Position numbers and translations under genes: made by a program. Of a DNA stretch of 64,000 nucleotides, positions 25,008 through 34,799 are shown one piece after another; position 1 is the first letter of the stretch, and the number at the start of each line of letters is the position of its first letter. The stretch is from NCBI RefSeq assembly GCF_020880695.1, contig NZ_JAJIWO010000001.1, forward strand, positions 992,001 to 1,056,000, in the 5' to 3' direction. The stretch comes from Mucilaginibacter sp. UR6-11 (GTDB taxonomy: Bacteria; Bacteroidota; Bacteroidia; Sphingobacteriales; Sphingobacteriaceae). Under the pieces are notes generated by a model, which was not told the origin of the DNA, searched no databases, and worked only from the letters and a program-made list of their open reading frames with translations.

Positions 25008-25874
25008 ATGACGATCATAGAGAACCATCTTTTTAAAATAGCTATTCGTAACCAGGGCGGCGAGCTCACCTCTTTTTTTAACAAAACTACCGGCGTTGAA
25101 CACTTATGGCAGGGCGATGCGGGCATCTGGCCCTGGCATGCCCCTAACCTGTTCCCGATAGTGGGGCAATTAATAAACAACGAGCTTTTGGTTGATGGGA
25201 ATACCTACGAATTGCCGAGGCATGGTTTTGCCCGCACGTCAGAATTGTTATTGATATCGTCAAACGAACAATCAGCCTGGTTCTCTTTGCCGTATTGCGA
25301 AAAAACGCTGGCTAAGTATCCTTATAAGTTTGATTTCCAAATTCATTACGACCTGATAGACGATGCCTTGCGGGTAACTTATAAGGTCATCAACCTGGAT
25401 AAAAAAACTATCTATTTTTCGGTTGGCGGGCACCCCGCTTTTAATGTGCCGTTTAACAAAGGCGAAAACCACGAGGATTATTATATTGAATTTGAACTGG
25501 ACGAAAAGTTAGAAACGCATCTGCTTTCATCCGAAGGCACATTTAATGGCGAAACCGAACCGGTACCCACCGATAAAGGCAAGCTATTTTTAACCCGCGA
25601 ACTGTTTGCTAAAGACGCACTGGTATTTAAAAACCTGCGCTCAAGAGTGGTGACTATTAAAAGCACCCAACACGATCAATCATTAACAGTAGAGTTCCCG
25701 CATTTTAACTACCTGGGACTCTGGAATAAACCCGGTGCAGATTTTGTTTGCATTGAGCCATGGTTGGGTTGCGCCGATAGCACCGGAAAACATGTTGAAA
25801 TCAGCCAAAAAGAAGCCATACAAAAACTGCAGGTAGGACACGTATTTGAGGCTGCCTTTTTTATAAGTATGTAG
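25008..25874 (+). CDS. Aldose 1-epimerase family protein
   Basis: This 288-residue beta-sandwich protein belongs to the galactose mutarotase-like superfamily (YihR/LacX type). Markers are IAIRNQGGELTSFFNKTTG, LPRHGFARTSELLL with the catalytic-type His, and YFSVGGHPAFNVPF. The region FVCIEPWLGCADSTG near the C-terminus carries the catalytic Glu. It probably interconverts anomers of an aldose or a phosphosugar in the cytoplasm. The methyltransferase gene begins three bases after the stop, so the two are likely co-transcribed, though a shared function is not evident. Confidence 0.92.
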   Translation: MTIIENHLFKIAIRNQGGELTSFFNKTTGVEHLWQGDAGIWPWHAPNLFPIVGQLINNELLVDGNTYELPRHGFARTSELLLISSNEQSAWFSLPYCEKTLAKYPYKFDFQIHYDLIDDALRVTYKVINLDKKTIYFSVGGHPAFNVPFNKGENHEDYYIEFELDEKLETHLLSSEGTFNGETEPVPTDKGKLFLTRELFAKDALVFKNLRSRVVTIKSTQHDQSLTVEFPHFNYLGLWNKPGADFVCIEPWLGCADSTGKHVEISQKEAIQKLQVGHVFEAAFFISM

Positions 25875-25877
25875 CAA

Positions 25878-26636
25878 ATGACGGCTCCGACCCAGCGTTT
25901 TAGTAACCGTGTAGATAATTATGTAAAATACCGGCCCGGCTACTCCGAACAGGTATTGGTTTTTTTGAGTGAACAGGCGCATCTTTCTAATCAATCCACT
26001 ATCGCGGATATCGGTTCGGGTACCGGTATATTCACCAAATTATTACTGGATAAGGACTATAAAGTTTATGCCGTTGAGCCCAACGACGCCATGCGCCAGT
26101 ATGCTGAAGAAGATCTAAAAAAATACAATACATTCCATTCAGTAAATGGCACAGCGGAAAAAACAACATTGGCAGGTAACAGCATGGACCTGGTAGTTTG
26201 CGCCCAGGCTTTTCATTGGTTTGATCAGCAAAAAACAAAATCCGAATTTAAACGAATCTTAAAGCCTAACGGCTTAGTGGCCCTGATCTGGAATAACCGG
26301 CAGATAGAAGCGGACGCTTTTGCAATTGCCTATGAGCTTCTATTACAAAATCAGGGGTCGGACTATAAAGAAGTAAATCACCGAAATATTACCGACATTA
26401 ATTTTAATAATTTTTTTAGTGGCGGGAAGTATGAGCTGGCAAAATACAGCCACCTACAGGTTTTTGATGAAGATGGTTTAGTGGGCCGTGCGTTTTCGTC
26501 ATCCTATGTTCCTCCAAAAGATACCGAAGCTGGGCAAGCTTTTCTGGCCCAGTTGAAATTGCTGTTTGAACAGTATCAAGCTAACGGCACAGTAAACTTC
26601 GAATATCAGACAGAGGTCTATTTAGGTAAGATTTAA
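25878..26636 (+). CDS. Class I SAM-dependent methyltransferase
   Basis: This 252-residue methyltransferase has the SAM-binding motif IADIGSGTGIFTKLLL at about residues 41-56, an acidic residue in VYAVEPNDAMRQ, and VVCAQAFHWFDQ, the motif of the UbiE/COQ5-like and TAM-like methyltransferases of small molecules. FKRILKPNGLVALIWNN is the usual post-III motif. No substrate can be assigned. It follows the epimerase by three bases. The gene converges with parC across about 100 bases with no clear terminator. Confidence 0.88.
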   Translation: MTAPTQRFSNRVDNYVKYRPGYSEQVLVFLSEQAHLSNQSTIADIGSGTGIFTKLLLDKDYKVYAVEPNDAMRQYAEEDLKKYNTFHSVNGTAEKTTLAGNSMDLVVCAQAFHWFDQQKTKSEFKRILKPNGLVALIWNNRQIEADAFAIAYELLLQNQGSDYKEVNHRNITDINFNNFFSGGKYELAKYSHLQVFDEDGLVGRAFSSSYVPPKDTEAGQAFLAQLKLLFEQYQANGTVNFEYQTEVYLGKI

Positions 26637-26734
26637 TCCCTTTCCGAAATTCAGCTTAGACTAACCAACTAATTATTCATTTTATTTCAGAACAGATTAC
26701 TATCCAGCATCTTATAAAATAGATCTTTATCTCT

Positions 26735-29566
26735 TTAAAATAACCCTAACTGTCCCTTATCGTCTATATCGATATCATCTGGATTAGTTATCTCAAAATC
26801 TATCTTTTTAACCGGCGGTTCTTCCGCAGGCTTTGGCGCTTCAACCACAGGTTCAGGCTCTTCGGCAGGCTTTTCTGCCAACGGCTCAGGTTTTTGCGCC
26901 CGTATTGGTGGCTTTGGTTTTTCTACCGGCAGGGATACGGGCTCTTCCACTATCGCAGGCGCCTCATCCAATACTACTTTATCCTCCGGTGTTATTAAGA
27001 TTTCGGTATCGGCAACCGAATCCGGTTCTGGATCCGGTACATCTTCCTCATCGTCATGCTCTGCTTCCAGCACTACGCTTTGTATAATATGGACCGATAA
27101 CCGGTTACCCATTGCTTTCATACCTTTAACATCAATCAGGTCGGCCAGGTTAAGCTCAACCGTCTCGGGCGTTTTTGCCGCACCTTTTAACTGATCAACC
27201 TTTACTACAGCCTGCGACGCACCTGATATTACGATCAATTTTGATCCGGGCTCTTCACTGATAATGCTGGTTTGTTTACCGATAACCGTATTCTCAAAAA
27301 CGAAACGTTTAACCAGGTAGTTTTTTGATTTGCCATCATAATGCACTACCGAAAAAACTTTTTCCGGATTATATTTTTCGATAATGACCATCTTATCATC
27401 AAAATGGTTATTCAGGTCGAAACTGGTTAGTTCATAAACGCCGTTGGCAAATACGGTCAGTATCCGGTCATCACCGTCAAACTCGCCCAGGAACTTGCCA
27501 CGCGCGTCAATATTTAAACGTTTTAAAATATCGTCATACCAAATTTTACGCCCGGCAAGGGTTGAGACCCCTTTGCTCTTTAACAGGATCTTTTTAACCG
27601 GGTATTTGGTAATGATATTACCCATTGACCCGCGACCTTTAATAGCCAGCAACGCAAAGTCCTCATCAAACTGCAACTTCTTTAGTTTCGCGTGAGGCTT
27701 TAACTGTACATTAACCACCTCGGCTTCGCCGTTGGGGTTGGCAGAAAAGTATAAAACTTTTGAGCCCTTGCTACCCTTGGTCAGATCATACTCCTTATCG
27801 CGGGTTACGCCGGTAACTGCAAAACGTTTGATATAGCTTACGCCGCTTTGCCCGTCTTTATAAATCATGTTGTATACAGTGCGTTCATCGTTCTTTTTAA
27901 ATACCGCAACGTGAATGATCTCTTTCCCCACAAAAACTTTCTCCTGCACTTTGGTGATGATACAGCGCCCATCTCCGCGAAAAACAATGATCTCATCTAT
28001 ATCAGAACAATCGCCTACAAATTCGTCTTTCTTTAAGCCCGTCCCTATAAAGCCGTCCTCGCGGTTAACATATAGTTTAACGTTTGCCAATGCCACCTGC
28101 GATGCCTCAACCTTATCAAAAGTGCGCAACTCTGTTTTACGCTCACGGCCCTTGCCATATTTCTCTTTTAACCTTTCAAACCAGTCGATGGTATATTCGG
28201 TAAGATGTTTAAGATGATTTTTTACGGTTTTGATCTCATTTTCCAGATTTTTGATCTGCTCGTCCGTTTTCTTAAAGTCGAAACGGGTAATGCTGCTCAT
28301 CGGTTTATCGATCAGCTTGCGATAATCCTCGGCCAGTATCGTGCGATAAAACAAAGGCAAAAATGGCTCGAACAACCGATTTAATACCACCAGCACTTCA
28401 TCAAACGTACCAGATTTTTCATAATCCGGATGCTTGTACATCCCTTCCTGGATAAAGATCTTAAGCAATGAGCTGAAGAATATTTTCTCCATTAACTCTT
28501 TAAGCTTAATCTGCAGCTCCAGTTTAAGCAGCTCTTTGGTAAATCCGGTGCTTTCGGTAAGCATATCGTTCACGCTCATAAAGCGTGGCTTATCGTTTTG
28601 TATTACACAGGTATTTGGCGATATAGACACCTCGCAATCGGTAAAAGCATACAGGGCGTCAATAGTCACATCGGGCGAGATACCCGGCGCCAGGTGGATC
28701 ACTATCTCCACATTTTGCGCGGTATTATCTTCAATTTTTTTGATTTTGATCTTACCCTTATCATTGGCAGCTATAACGCTGTCAATCAAACCGCCGGTGG
28801 TTGTTGTAAAGGGGATCTCGGTAATAACCAGCGTCTTTTTATCGCGCTCCACAATTTTTGCGCGTACGCGGATACGTCCACCGCGCTGTCCGTCATTATA
28901 GGCAGATGCATCCGCCATCCCGCCGGTGGGAAAATCAGGCAGCAAATTTGGTGTCTGACCCCGTAATACAGCAACCGATGCATCCAGTAATTCAATAAAG
29001 TTATGGGGTAATATCTTGGTGGCCAAACCTACCGCAATACCCTCGGCGCCCTGTGCCAGCAGCAACGGAAATTTTACCGGCAGCGTGATAGGCTCTTTGT
29101 TACGGCCATCATAGCTGGCCTGCCAAATGGTAGTATCGGCATTAAAAACAACCTCTAACGCAAATTTGGATAACCTGGCCTCAATATAACGCGGCGCGGC
29201 TGCCGAGTCGCCGGTTACCGGATCGCCCCAGTTGCCCTGGCAATCTATCAACAGGTTTTTTTGGCCTATTTGTACCATGGCATCGCCAATTGACGCATCA
29301 CCATGCGGATGATACTTCATGGTGTTACCAATAACATTGGCGGCTTTATTAAAACGCCCGTCATCCATCTCTTTAAGCGAGTGGAGGATACGGCGCTGTA
29401 CGGGCTTTAAACCATCATTTATATGCGGAACGGCACGGTCAAGGATTACATACGAGGCGTAGTCAAGGAACCAGTTTTCATACAATCCGTCGAGTGAGGT
29501 TACGTTATGGATTTTATCGTCGTTATTTGCAGCAGGTATATCGTTTTCGTTCAGATCTTCACTCAT
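26735..29566 (-). CDS. parC: DNA topoisomerase IV subunit A
   Basis: This 943-residue protein is the DNA-cleaving and religating subunit of topoisomerase IV (decatenation). It begins with an acidic leader and then RAVPHINDGLKPVQRRILHS. The catalytic Tyr lies in APRYIEARL at about residue 125. C-terminal blades run from about residue 500 to 800. The last 110 residues are a Pro/Glu-rich tail (EKPAEEPEPVVEAP) ending GQLGLF, absent from E. coli ParC. Its partner parE lies 2.4 kb away on the same strand, which argues for ParC and not GyrA; the gyrA-specific repeats are not apparent. Confidence 0.93.
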   Translation of the reverse strand: MSEDLNENDIPAANNDDKIHNVTSLDGLYENWFLDYASYVILDRAVPHINDGLKPVQRRILHSLKEMDDGRFNKAANVIGNTMKYHPHGDASIGDAMVQIGQKNLLIDCQGNWGDPVTGDSAAAPRYIEARLSKFALEVVFNADTTIWQASYDGRNKEPITLPVKFPLLLAQGAEGIAVGLATKILPHNFIELLDASVAVLRGQTPNLLPDFPTGGMADASAYNDGQRGGRIRVRAKIVERDKKTLVITEIPFTTTTGGLIDSVIAANDKGKIKIKKIEDNTAQNVEIVIHLAPGISPDVTIDALYAFTDCEVSISPNTCVIQNDKPRFMSVNDMLTESTGFTKELLKLELQIKLKELMEKIFFSSLLKIFIQEGMYKHPDYEKSGTFDEVLVVLNRLFEPFLPLFYRTILAEDYRKLIDKPMSSITRFDFKKTDEQIKNLENEIKTVKNHLKHLTEYTIDWFERLKEKYGKGRERKTELRTFDKVEASQVALANVKLYVNREDGFIGTGLKKDEFVGDCSDIDEIIVFRGDGRCIITKVQEKVFVGKEIIHVAVFKKNDERTVYNMIYKDGQSGVSYIKRFAVTGVTRDKEYDLTKGSKGSKVLYFSANPNGEAEVVNVQLKPHAKLKKLQFDEDFALLAIKGRGSMGNIITKYPVKKILLKSKGVSTLAGRKIWYDDILKRLNIDARGKFLGEFDGDDRILTVFANGVYELTSFDLNNHFDDKMVIIEKYNPEKVFSVVHYDGKSKNYLVKRFVFENTVIGKQTSIISEEPGSKLIVISGASQAVVKVDQLKGAAKTPETVELNLADLIDVKGMKAMGNRLSVHIIQSVVLEAEHDDEEDVPDPEPDSVADTEILITPEDKVVLDEAPAIVEEPVSLPVEKPKPPIRAQKPEPLAEKPAEEPEPVVEAPKPAEEPPVKKIDFEITNPDDIDIDDKGQLGLF

Positions 29567-29706
29567 TAGTAACTAAAAAATTTGGATGGATAAAGATAGG
29601 GAAATGTAAAGATGTCCGAATAGGCAGACATCCAGATTTTATGCACATTTTTAACTTTCTTAACTTAAATTGACCCGTATTAAAGATTATAAAACAAACA
29701 CCTTTT

Positions 29707-30072
29707 ATGAAACTAAGAGTAGCCCGTCATACGTCCGACCTGAAATCGCTGATCAACTTTTACACAATTATTGTGGGGTTGGAAGTAATTGGCGATTTTA
29801 AGGACCACGCCGGTTATAACGGCGTTTTTATAGGTGGCAAAAATACAGGCTGGCACCTGGAGTTTACTACTTCGGCCCATGCTGCAAACCATCAGGCAGA
29901 TGATGATGACCTTTTAGTTTTTTATGTTGATGAAGAAGATTACAATAATATCAGGACAAATGCGGCGGCTAATAACATCAGGCAGGTGGAAGCTAAAAAT
30001 CCCTACTGGGCCGCTAATGGTTTTAAGCTGCCTGACCCGGACGGGTTTAGGGTTGTGATTACAATGTGCTAA
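29707..30072 (+). CDS. VOC family (glyoxalase-like) protein
   Basis: This 121-residue protein has the two beta-alpha-beta-beta-beta modules of vicinal-oxygen-chelate proteins: LRVARHTSDLKSLINFYTIIVGLEVIGDF, GWHLEFTTSAHAAN and KLPDPDGFRVVI. His, His and Glu residues that could ligate a metal are visible (RHTSD, HLEF), so it may be a metal-dependent lyase or a binding protein. It is monocistronic and ends three bases before the convergent YdeI gene. Confidence 0.85.
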   Translation: MKLRVARHTSDLKSLINFYTIIVGLEVIGDFKDHAGYNGVFIGGKNTGWHLEFTTSAHAANHQADDDDLLVFYVDEEDYNNIRTNAAANNIRQVEAKNPYWAANGFKLPDPDGFRVVITMC

Positions 30073-30075
30073 GTA

Positions 30076-30585
30076 TCAGTCTTCGTTTCTCATTTCGCGG
30101 ATCATTACATTATAACTCCATTTACGCAACATAGCATTTATGGTGTTAACGATTCGTTTTGCGCGTGTCTCGTCAGTTTTTGCGCTCTCTATCCATTTGA
30201 TAAAATAATTGCGATGCGACATAGCCAGGCCTTCAAATTGGGTAAGCGCTTCCGGATCAAACTCAAAACATTCCTGCAGGTCGGCTGGTACCGCTACCTT
30301 AAAATCTTTATGTTCCTCCAGCTTCACGGTAAGCATAGCGCCAACTTCTTTGCGGATGCTTTTGCGGATCTCGGCTTTTATGGGCATGATAAATCTCCCC
30401 TCGCCCATAGGCAAAAGTGCGAAACCCTGAATAGGAAAACTGTCTAACATACCACGCACCCGGAAGGCTTTTTTATTGCCCGGTTTTAACTTTTGAGCAA
30501 GGTCTGCCGGGATTTCAATATACCGCCAGCCTGTTTTTTCGCCCTGCTCGCCAAACTGCAAAATGGTGGTTTTATACTCGATCAT
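30076..30585 (-). CDS. YdeI/OmpD-associated family protein with DUF1905 domain
   Basis: This 169-residue protein has two parts. Residues 1-95 match the DUF1905 beta-barrel fold (YIEIPADLAQKLKPG, VRGMLDSFPIQGFALLPMGEGR), and the last 65 match the YdeI/OmdA tail (LTQFEGLAMSHRNYFIKWIESAKTDETRAKRI; motif HRNYFIKWIESAKT). The C-terminal helix contains the usual RAKRIVNTINAML. The family has been tied to peptide-resistance and envelope phenotypes, but the mechanism is unknown. No signal peptide is present. Confidence 0.88.
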   Translation of the reverse strand: MIEYKTTILQFGEQGEKTGWRYIEIPADLAQKLKPGNKKAFRVRGMLDSFPIQGFALLPMGEGRFIMPIKAEIRKSIRKEVGAMLTVKLEEHKDFKVAVPADLQECFEFDPEALTQFEGLAMSHRNYFIKWIESAKTDETRAKRIVNTINAMLRKWSYNVMIREMRNED

Positions 30586-30739
30586 GCTATAAATATCCCC
30601 TAAATATGGATCATTTAAAAATAAGACAAATGTTAAATTTTGGTTAAATCGATAATAAATATTTTTTTCTGTGTAACGTTTTGATGGGTGCCGCTGTCTT
30701 ATGGATATAAAAATTAATTAATAACCTTAAATACATATT

Positions 30740-31165
30740 ATGAAAACTTTAAAATCAATTATGCTAGGTTTAGCATTTTTAGTAGTTGGCACAGTTGCCA
30801 ACGCTTCAACTAAACAAGCTACAGCTGCCTTAACAAAAAACGATGTTTTAAATATCTATGTGAACGCTGTAATTCACGGCAAAATAGATGGTGTTGAAAA
30901 TATACTTGCCAAAGACGTTAAGTTCACCATGTACCGTGGCGACAAAGAATTTAACCTTGACAAAAAACAATTATTGGAGTCATTAAAAGCATCAGAAAAC
31001 ATTGAACAAGGTTGCACCTATAATACCTCAATTTTGGATGAAACCGATAACAGAATGACCGTTAAATTAACCATGCGTTATGATGGCTACGTACGTGTTA
31101 ACCTGATAACTATCGCATTAAACCACGCCGATTTTAAAATTACCAAAATCGAAACACAATCTTAA
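30740..31165 (+). CDS. Secreted NTF2-like protein (lumazine-binding-like)
   Basis: This 141-residue protein has a Sec signal (GLAFLVVGTVANAS) and one NTF2/SnoaL-like domain: DVLNIYVNAVIHGKIDGVENILAKDVKF (part: VNAVIHGKIDGVENIL), then MYRGDKEFNLDKKQLL and curved strands ending DFKITKIETQ. Such proteins bind small ligands or are non-catalytic. Many Bacteroidota carry several copies. It is monocistronic and followed by a hairpin terminator at 31191. Confidence 0.8.
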   Translation: MKTLKSIMLGLAFLVVGTVANASTKQATAALTKNDVLNIYVNAVIHGKIDGVENILAKDVKFTMYRGDKEFNLDKKQLLESLKASENIEQGCTYNTSILDETDNRMTVKLTMRYDGYVRVNLITIALNHADFKITKIETQS

Positions 31166-31190
31166 TTTTAGTTTAGTTTTGTTTATAGTT

Positions 31191-31218
31191 AAGGCTGCCG
31201 TAACGGGTGGCCTTTTCT
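31191..31218 (+). terminator. Rho-independent terminator of the NTF2-like gene
   Basis: AAGGCTGCCG pairs with CGGGTGGCCTT around the loop TAA (one bulged G, two G-T pairs), and TTTT follows directly. The position, 26 bases after the stop, fits a terminator. Confidence 0.65.
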
Positions 31219-31272
31219 TATATACGCTAACTTATTATGACATCAGCCTGGCCTTTCGGAAGCGACAAGAGG

Positions 31273-31758
31273 TTATGACAGCCGGTCTTCAAAAAACAAA
31301 AACGGCAAAAAGGCTTCAATACCGTTGGTTACCCAAACAGGGCCTTTACTAGCAAACAATATAACTTTTACCGGTTGTTTCTGCTTTTTTTCGTATTCGG
31401 CTAATACCTGCAAGCACGACCCGCATGAGGTTATTGGCTTTTGTAATTCAAATTCATCTGTATGGGCGGTTACAGCCATACTTATAATAGGATCGGCCGG
31501 ATGGTTGGCACCCCAATAAAAAAGGGCTACCCGCTCGGCACACAGGCCTGATGGATAGGCTACATTTTCTTGGTTGCTTCCATGTATTATTTTACCGCTT
31601 TTTAAAAGCAACGCCGCCCCTACTCTAAATTTTGAATAAGGCGAATGCGAATTTTCCATTGCTTTTACCGCCTCCGCACACAAATCCCGGTGGGTTGTTT
31701 CTAATTCTTTCACAGAAGCATATTCCTGGAAAGCTATTTTTATTTCGTGGTTAGTCAT
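31273..31758 (-). CDS. cdd: Cytidine deaminase
   Basis: This is the pyrimidine salvage enzyme that deaminates cytidine and deoxycytidine. The product is 161 residues long from the ATG at 31758; an upstream GTG at 31767 is possible. Family motifs are SPYSKFRVGAALL, the catalytic CAERVALF (Cys and Glu), and the zinc motif SCGSCLQVLAEY. The Pro normally before CxxC is Thr-Ser here (ITSCGSC), a small deviation. No obvious operon partner is present: the upstream gene parE is 190 bases away across repeat-rich DNA. Confidence 0.93.
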   Translation of the reverse strand: MTNHEIKIAFQEYASVKELETTHRDLCAEAVKAMENSHSPYSKFRVGAALLLKSGKIIHGSNQENVAYPSGLCAERVALFYWGANHPADPIISMAVTAHTDEFELQKPITSCGSCLQVLAEYEKKQKQPVKVILFASKGPVWVTNGIEAFLPFLFFEDRLS

Positions 31759-31767
31759 TAGCCTCAC

Positions 31768-31848
31768 CTACCCGCTCCAAAGGAGAGGGTTCTTTTTTAA
31801 GTTTATAAAAAAACATTCCCACCTCTAAAAAAGAAGGGGGAAACAAGA
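31768..31848. repeat. Degenerate CTCC/GGAG-type intergenic repeat
   Basis: The segment upstream of cdd reads CTCACCTACCCGCTCCAAAGG, AGAGGG, poly-T and then CCCACCTCTAAAAAAGAAGGGGG. The word pair CTCC-AAAG-GGAG and its looser second copy form short inverted repeats. Similar phrases recur between genes in many Bacteroidota to my knowledge, but I cannot test copy number here. Confidence 0.4.
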
Positions 31849-31891
31849 TAAGGAATTATCCGGTAAATTAAAATGGAATTAACTATCATCA

Positions 31892-31918
31892 GCTGCGGCG
31901 TGACAATCACGCCGCAGC
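31892..31918. repeat. Perfect GC-rich inverted repeat downstream of parE
   Basis: GCTGCGGCGTGA and TCACGCCGCAGC pair perfectly over 12 bp around the loop CAA. It lies 32 bases past the parE stop on the minus strand. No T-run follows on either strand, so it could stop or stabilise RNA ends, or be a REP-like dispersed element. Confidence 0.6.
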
Positions 31919-31950
31919 GAACGCTATCTTTCAAAATGAAATTGGGTGGT

Positions 31951-33840
31951 TTAACTGGCTATCGGCAACTCTTCTGCATCCTCAGCAATAGTTGGGTTTA
32001 CGGTTTCATCATCTTTTTCGACCCGTAAGTTGCCTATGATATGCTGCTGCCTTGCCGGGGTATTTTTCCCCATAAAATATTCAAGCAAGCCTTTGATGTT
32101 GGCATCTTTAAGGATAACCGGATCAAGGCGGATGTCTTTGCCAATAAACAAGCCAAACTCGTCCGGTGATATTTCGCCAAGGCCTTTGAAGCGGGTTATT
32201 TCTGGCTTTGCCCCTAATTTAGCAATGGCGTTTTTGCGCTCTTCATCACTATAACAATAAATGGTTTCTTTTTTATTACGCACGCGGAACAGTGGTGTTT
32301 GCAATATAAACACGTGCCCGGCTTTTACCAGGTCCGGAAAAAACTGCAGGAAAAAAGTCATCAGCAACAACCGGATGTGCATGCCATCCACGTCAGCGTC
32401 GGTGGCTATTACAATATTGTTATAGCGCAGCCCGTCAATACCGTCCTCTATATTAAGCGCATGCTGTAGCAGGTTAAATTCCTCATTCTCATAAACTACT
32501 TTTTTGGTCAACCCGAAGCAGTTCAGCGGCTTGCCTTTTAAGCTAAATACAGCCTGGGTCATCACATCCCGCGATTTGGTGATCGATCCGCTGGCCGAGT
32601 CACCTTCGGTAATAAACAGCGTGGTATCCTGTTTGCGTTCATGTGTGTCGTCAAAATGCAATTTACAATCGCGCAGCTTGCGATTATGCAGTGATGCCTT
32701 TTTCGCCCGGTCATTAGCCAGTTTTTTAATGCCTGCAATATCCTTACGCTCACGCTCTGATTGCATGATGCGCTTTAACAAAGCATCGGCCGTTGCGGGA
32801 TTTTTATGCAGATAATTGTCTAATTCTTTTTTGACGAAATCGCCTATAAATGAGCGCACAGACGGACCCTCCGGGCCAATGTTTTGCGAGCCCAGTTTGG
32901 TTTTGGTTTGCGACTCGAAAACCGGCTCCTGGACCTTGATCGCGATAGCAGCAACAATAGAGGCCCGTACATCTGACGCGTCAAATTCCTTTTTATAAAA
33001 CTCACGGATGGTTTTTACAACCGCTTCGCGGAAGGCTGCCTGATGCGTACCACCCTGTGTAGTATGCTGGCCGTTCACAAACGAGTAATATTCTTCACCG
33101 TACTGCTGCCCATGGGTCATGGCGATTTCTATATCCTCGCCTTTTAGATGGATGATGGGATAACGCAGGGTTTCAACATCCGTGTTTTTAGTTAACAGAT
33201 CATAAAGTCCGCGCTCTGAAAAATATTTTTGGTTATTAAAGTTAATGGTAAGGCCCGAGTTTAGGAACACGTAGTTCCAGATCATATTGTCTACAAACTC
33301 GGGGATAAAACGGTAATGCCTGAAAATCGTATCATCAGGATAAAAATTTATAGCGGTGCCATTGCGTTGCGAGGTTTCTTTTTCCGGCTCGTCCCTTACC
33401 AGTTCGCCTTTTTCAAATTCAGCTATTTTTGTACGACCGTCACGATAGGATTGTACAATGAACGAGGTTGAAAGCGCGTTAACCGCCTTGGTACCCACCC
33501 CGTTTAATCCAACCGATTTTTGGAACGCCTTGCTATCATATTTACCGCCCGTATTAATTTTTGATACACAATCAATCACTTTACCCAATGGTATGCCGCG
33601 GCCATAATCGCGTACAGAAACCTTATGGTCGCTTATATTGATCTCAATGGTTCTGCCCGAGCCCATGACAAACTCATCTATCGAGTTATCTACAATTTCT
33701 TTCAGTAATACATATATCCCGTCGTCATAAGCTGATCCGTCGCCGAGCTTGCCGATATACATGCCGGGACGCAGGCGGATGTGCTCTTTCCAGTCGAGCG
33801 ACCGGATACTATCTTCACTATAATTTACTGGTTCTGCCAT
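31951..33840 (-). CDS. parE: DNA topoisomerase IV subunit B
   Basis: This 629-residue ATPase subunit of topoisomerase IV has a GHKL domain with [13 protein letters not shown] and [11 protein letters not shown], then KAVNALS. The TOPRIM domain carries [11 protein letters not shown] near residue 413 and [15 protein letters not shown] near 482. Length matches ParE better than GyrB, which in Bacteroidota is about 650 residues and normally paired with other genes. It is on the same strand as parC, with four other genes between the two. The C-terminal tail ([13 protein letters not shown]) is acidic. Confidence 0.94.
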   Translation of the reverse strand: MAEPVNYSEDSIRSLDWKEHIRLRPGMYIGKLGDGSAYDDGIYVLLKEIVDNSIDEFVMGSGRTIEINISDHKVSVRDYGRGIPLGKVIDCVSKINTGGKYDSKAFQKSVGLNGVGTKAVNALSTSFIVQSYRDGRTKIAEFEKGELVRDEPEKETSQRNGTAINFYPDDTIFRHYRFIPEFVDNMIWNYVFLNSGLTINFNNQKYFSERGLYDLLTKNTDVETLRYPIIHLKGEDIEIAMTHGQQYGEEYYSFVNGQHTTQGGTHQAAFREAVVKTIREFYKKEFDASDVRASIVAAIAIKVQEPVFESQTKTKLGSQNIGPEGPSVRSFIGDFVKKELDNYLHKNPATADALLKRIMQSERERKDIAGIKKLANDRAKKASLHNRKLRDCKLHFDDTHERKQDTTLFITEGDSASGSITKSRDVMTQAVFSLKGKPLNCFGLTKKVVYENEEFNLLQHALNIEDGIDGLRYNNIVIATDADVDGMHIRLLLMTFFLQFFPDLVKAGHVFILQTPLFRVRNKKETIYCYSDEERKNAIAKLGAKPEITRFKGLGEISPDEFGLFIGKDIRLDPVILKDANIKGLLEYFMGKNTPARQQHIIGNLRVEKDDETVNPTIAEDAEELPIAS

Positions 33841-34002
33841 TTTATACGCGTAATTTTTATTGGGGAGACAGGAAGCCTCTCAACAGCAAAAATAAAGTTT
33901 ACAGGTTGAAATGCTAACGCAAATCTCTTAACTTATTAACATTGTGTGACGGGTGACAGGGACCAAAGCCGGGAGATTGGCCTGAGCCTGGTTGGCTATC
34001 TT

Positions 34003-34060
34003 TCAAACTAATCTCTAAACCCTGATTAACCGGTCTCTAACCACTACTCTCTAAACTTCA
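34003..34060. repeat. TCTCTAA-type degenerate repeat
   Basis: The stretch contains AATCTCTAAACC, GGTCTCTAACCA and TACTCTCTAAAC, that is, several copies of TCTCTAA(A/C)C at irregular spacing. It reaches into the 3' end of the secreted-protein gene at 34044, whose last codons (FRE stop) are made of this repeat. The pattern resembles other phrase-like intergenic repeats of Sphingobacteriaceae. Confidence 0.5.
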
Positions 34061-34670
34061 CACAGTTGCTTGCCCTGTTCATATCTTTAAAAAACTCGGG
34101 GCCCTTATCATTTGTAAAACAAATAGCCAGCAATGTGCCTATTTTGTTTTTTTGCAGTACGGTTAAAAACGCGTATTTATAATGCTTGGTTACCGGCGAA
34201 TCATCTATGCTTACCAGGTAGATGCTACCGCCATCAGCGTTATACCGGTTTAATATATACTCCGGGAGGTTTCTTTTCATGTATTTTTTTTCGGAGGTAA
34301 AAGATGATATCTGATCTTGCGCTACGCCTAAATAAAGTGAATCGGCACAGGAAACATGTATATTTTTATCGGCGAGGAGCTTTTCATTTTCTTTTTGCGT
34401 ATTGACACGCAGCCAGATCTCGAAATCAGCATCGGGAAGCACCATTGCATAATCAAACTGAAAGCTTTCTGTAGTTGGCGCTTTAATTTCTTTAAAGCCC
34501 TCGGGGAAATTAAAAGTCATATTTACCTGTGCCAATGAGCTGTTAAAATTTTTAAGCTGGCTTTGGGCACCGGCATTTCCGTGATTTAACTGCGCAGCTG
34601 CCGGCGTAACCGACAACATCAAAAACAATATAAATAACGACCAGTTAATTCTTTTTGTGATAGCGTTCAT
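34044..34670 (-). CDS. Secreted protein of unknown function
   Basis: The product has about 208 residues from the ATG at 34670; a TTG at 34682 is possible but less likely. The Sec signal ends PAAAQ. The mature part (residues 30-208) has alternating strands and helices: FNFPEGFKEI, FEIWLRVNTQKEN, LYLGVAQDQISSF, YKYAFLTVLQKNKIGTLLAICF. It resembles the many small secreted proteins of Bacteroidota without known role. I see no catalytic motif. The gene overlaps a TCTCTAA repeat at its 3' end, which may have replaced the original stop region. Confidence 0.7.
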   Translation of the reverse strand: MNAITKRINWSLFILFLMLSVTPAAAQLNHGNAGAQSQLKNFNSSLAQVNMTFNFPEGFKEIKAPTTESFQFDYAMVLPDADFEIWLRVNTQKENEKLLADKNIHVSCADSLYLGVAQDQISSFTSEKKYMKRNLPEYILNRYNADGGSIYLVSIDDSPVTKHYKYAFLTVLQKNKIGTLLAICFTNDKGPEFFKDMNRASNCVKFRE

Positions 34671-34799
34671 AGGTAAACTCAAAAACGTTGTTTTGCAGCT
34701 TGGTTGTATTCAGACTTAAAAATAAAGAAAAATTTATATAATAATTTAAAAATAAACATTTAAGTTAAAAACAAAAGCCTGCTAAAACATTAACTTTTT

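Noticed and set aside
33887-33894. CAAAAATA (minus-strand -7 box) upstream of parE
   Set aside because: The candidate -33 (33920-33923) is 25 bases away, too far for a confident promoter call.
34044-34060. TCTCTAA repeat as a possible CRISPR repeat
   Set aside because: The units are seven bases, irregularly spaced, and have no spacers or cas genes.
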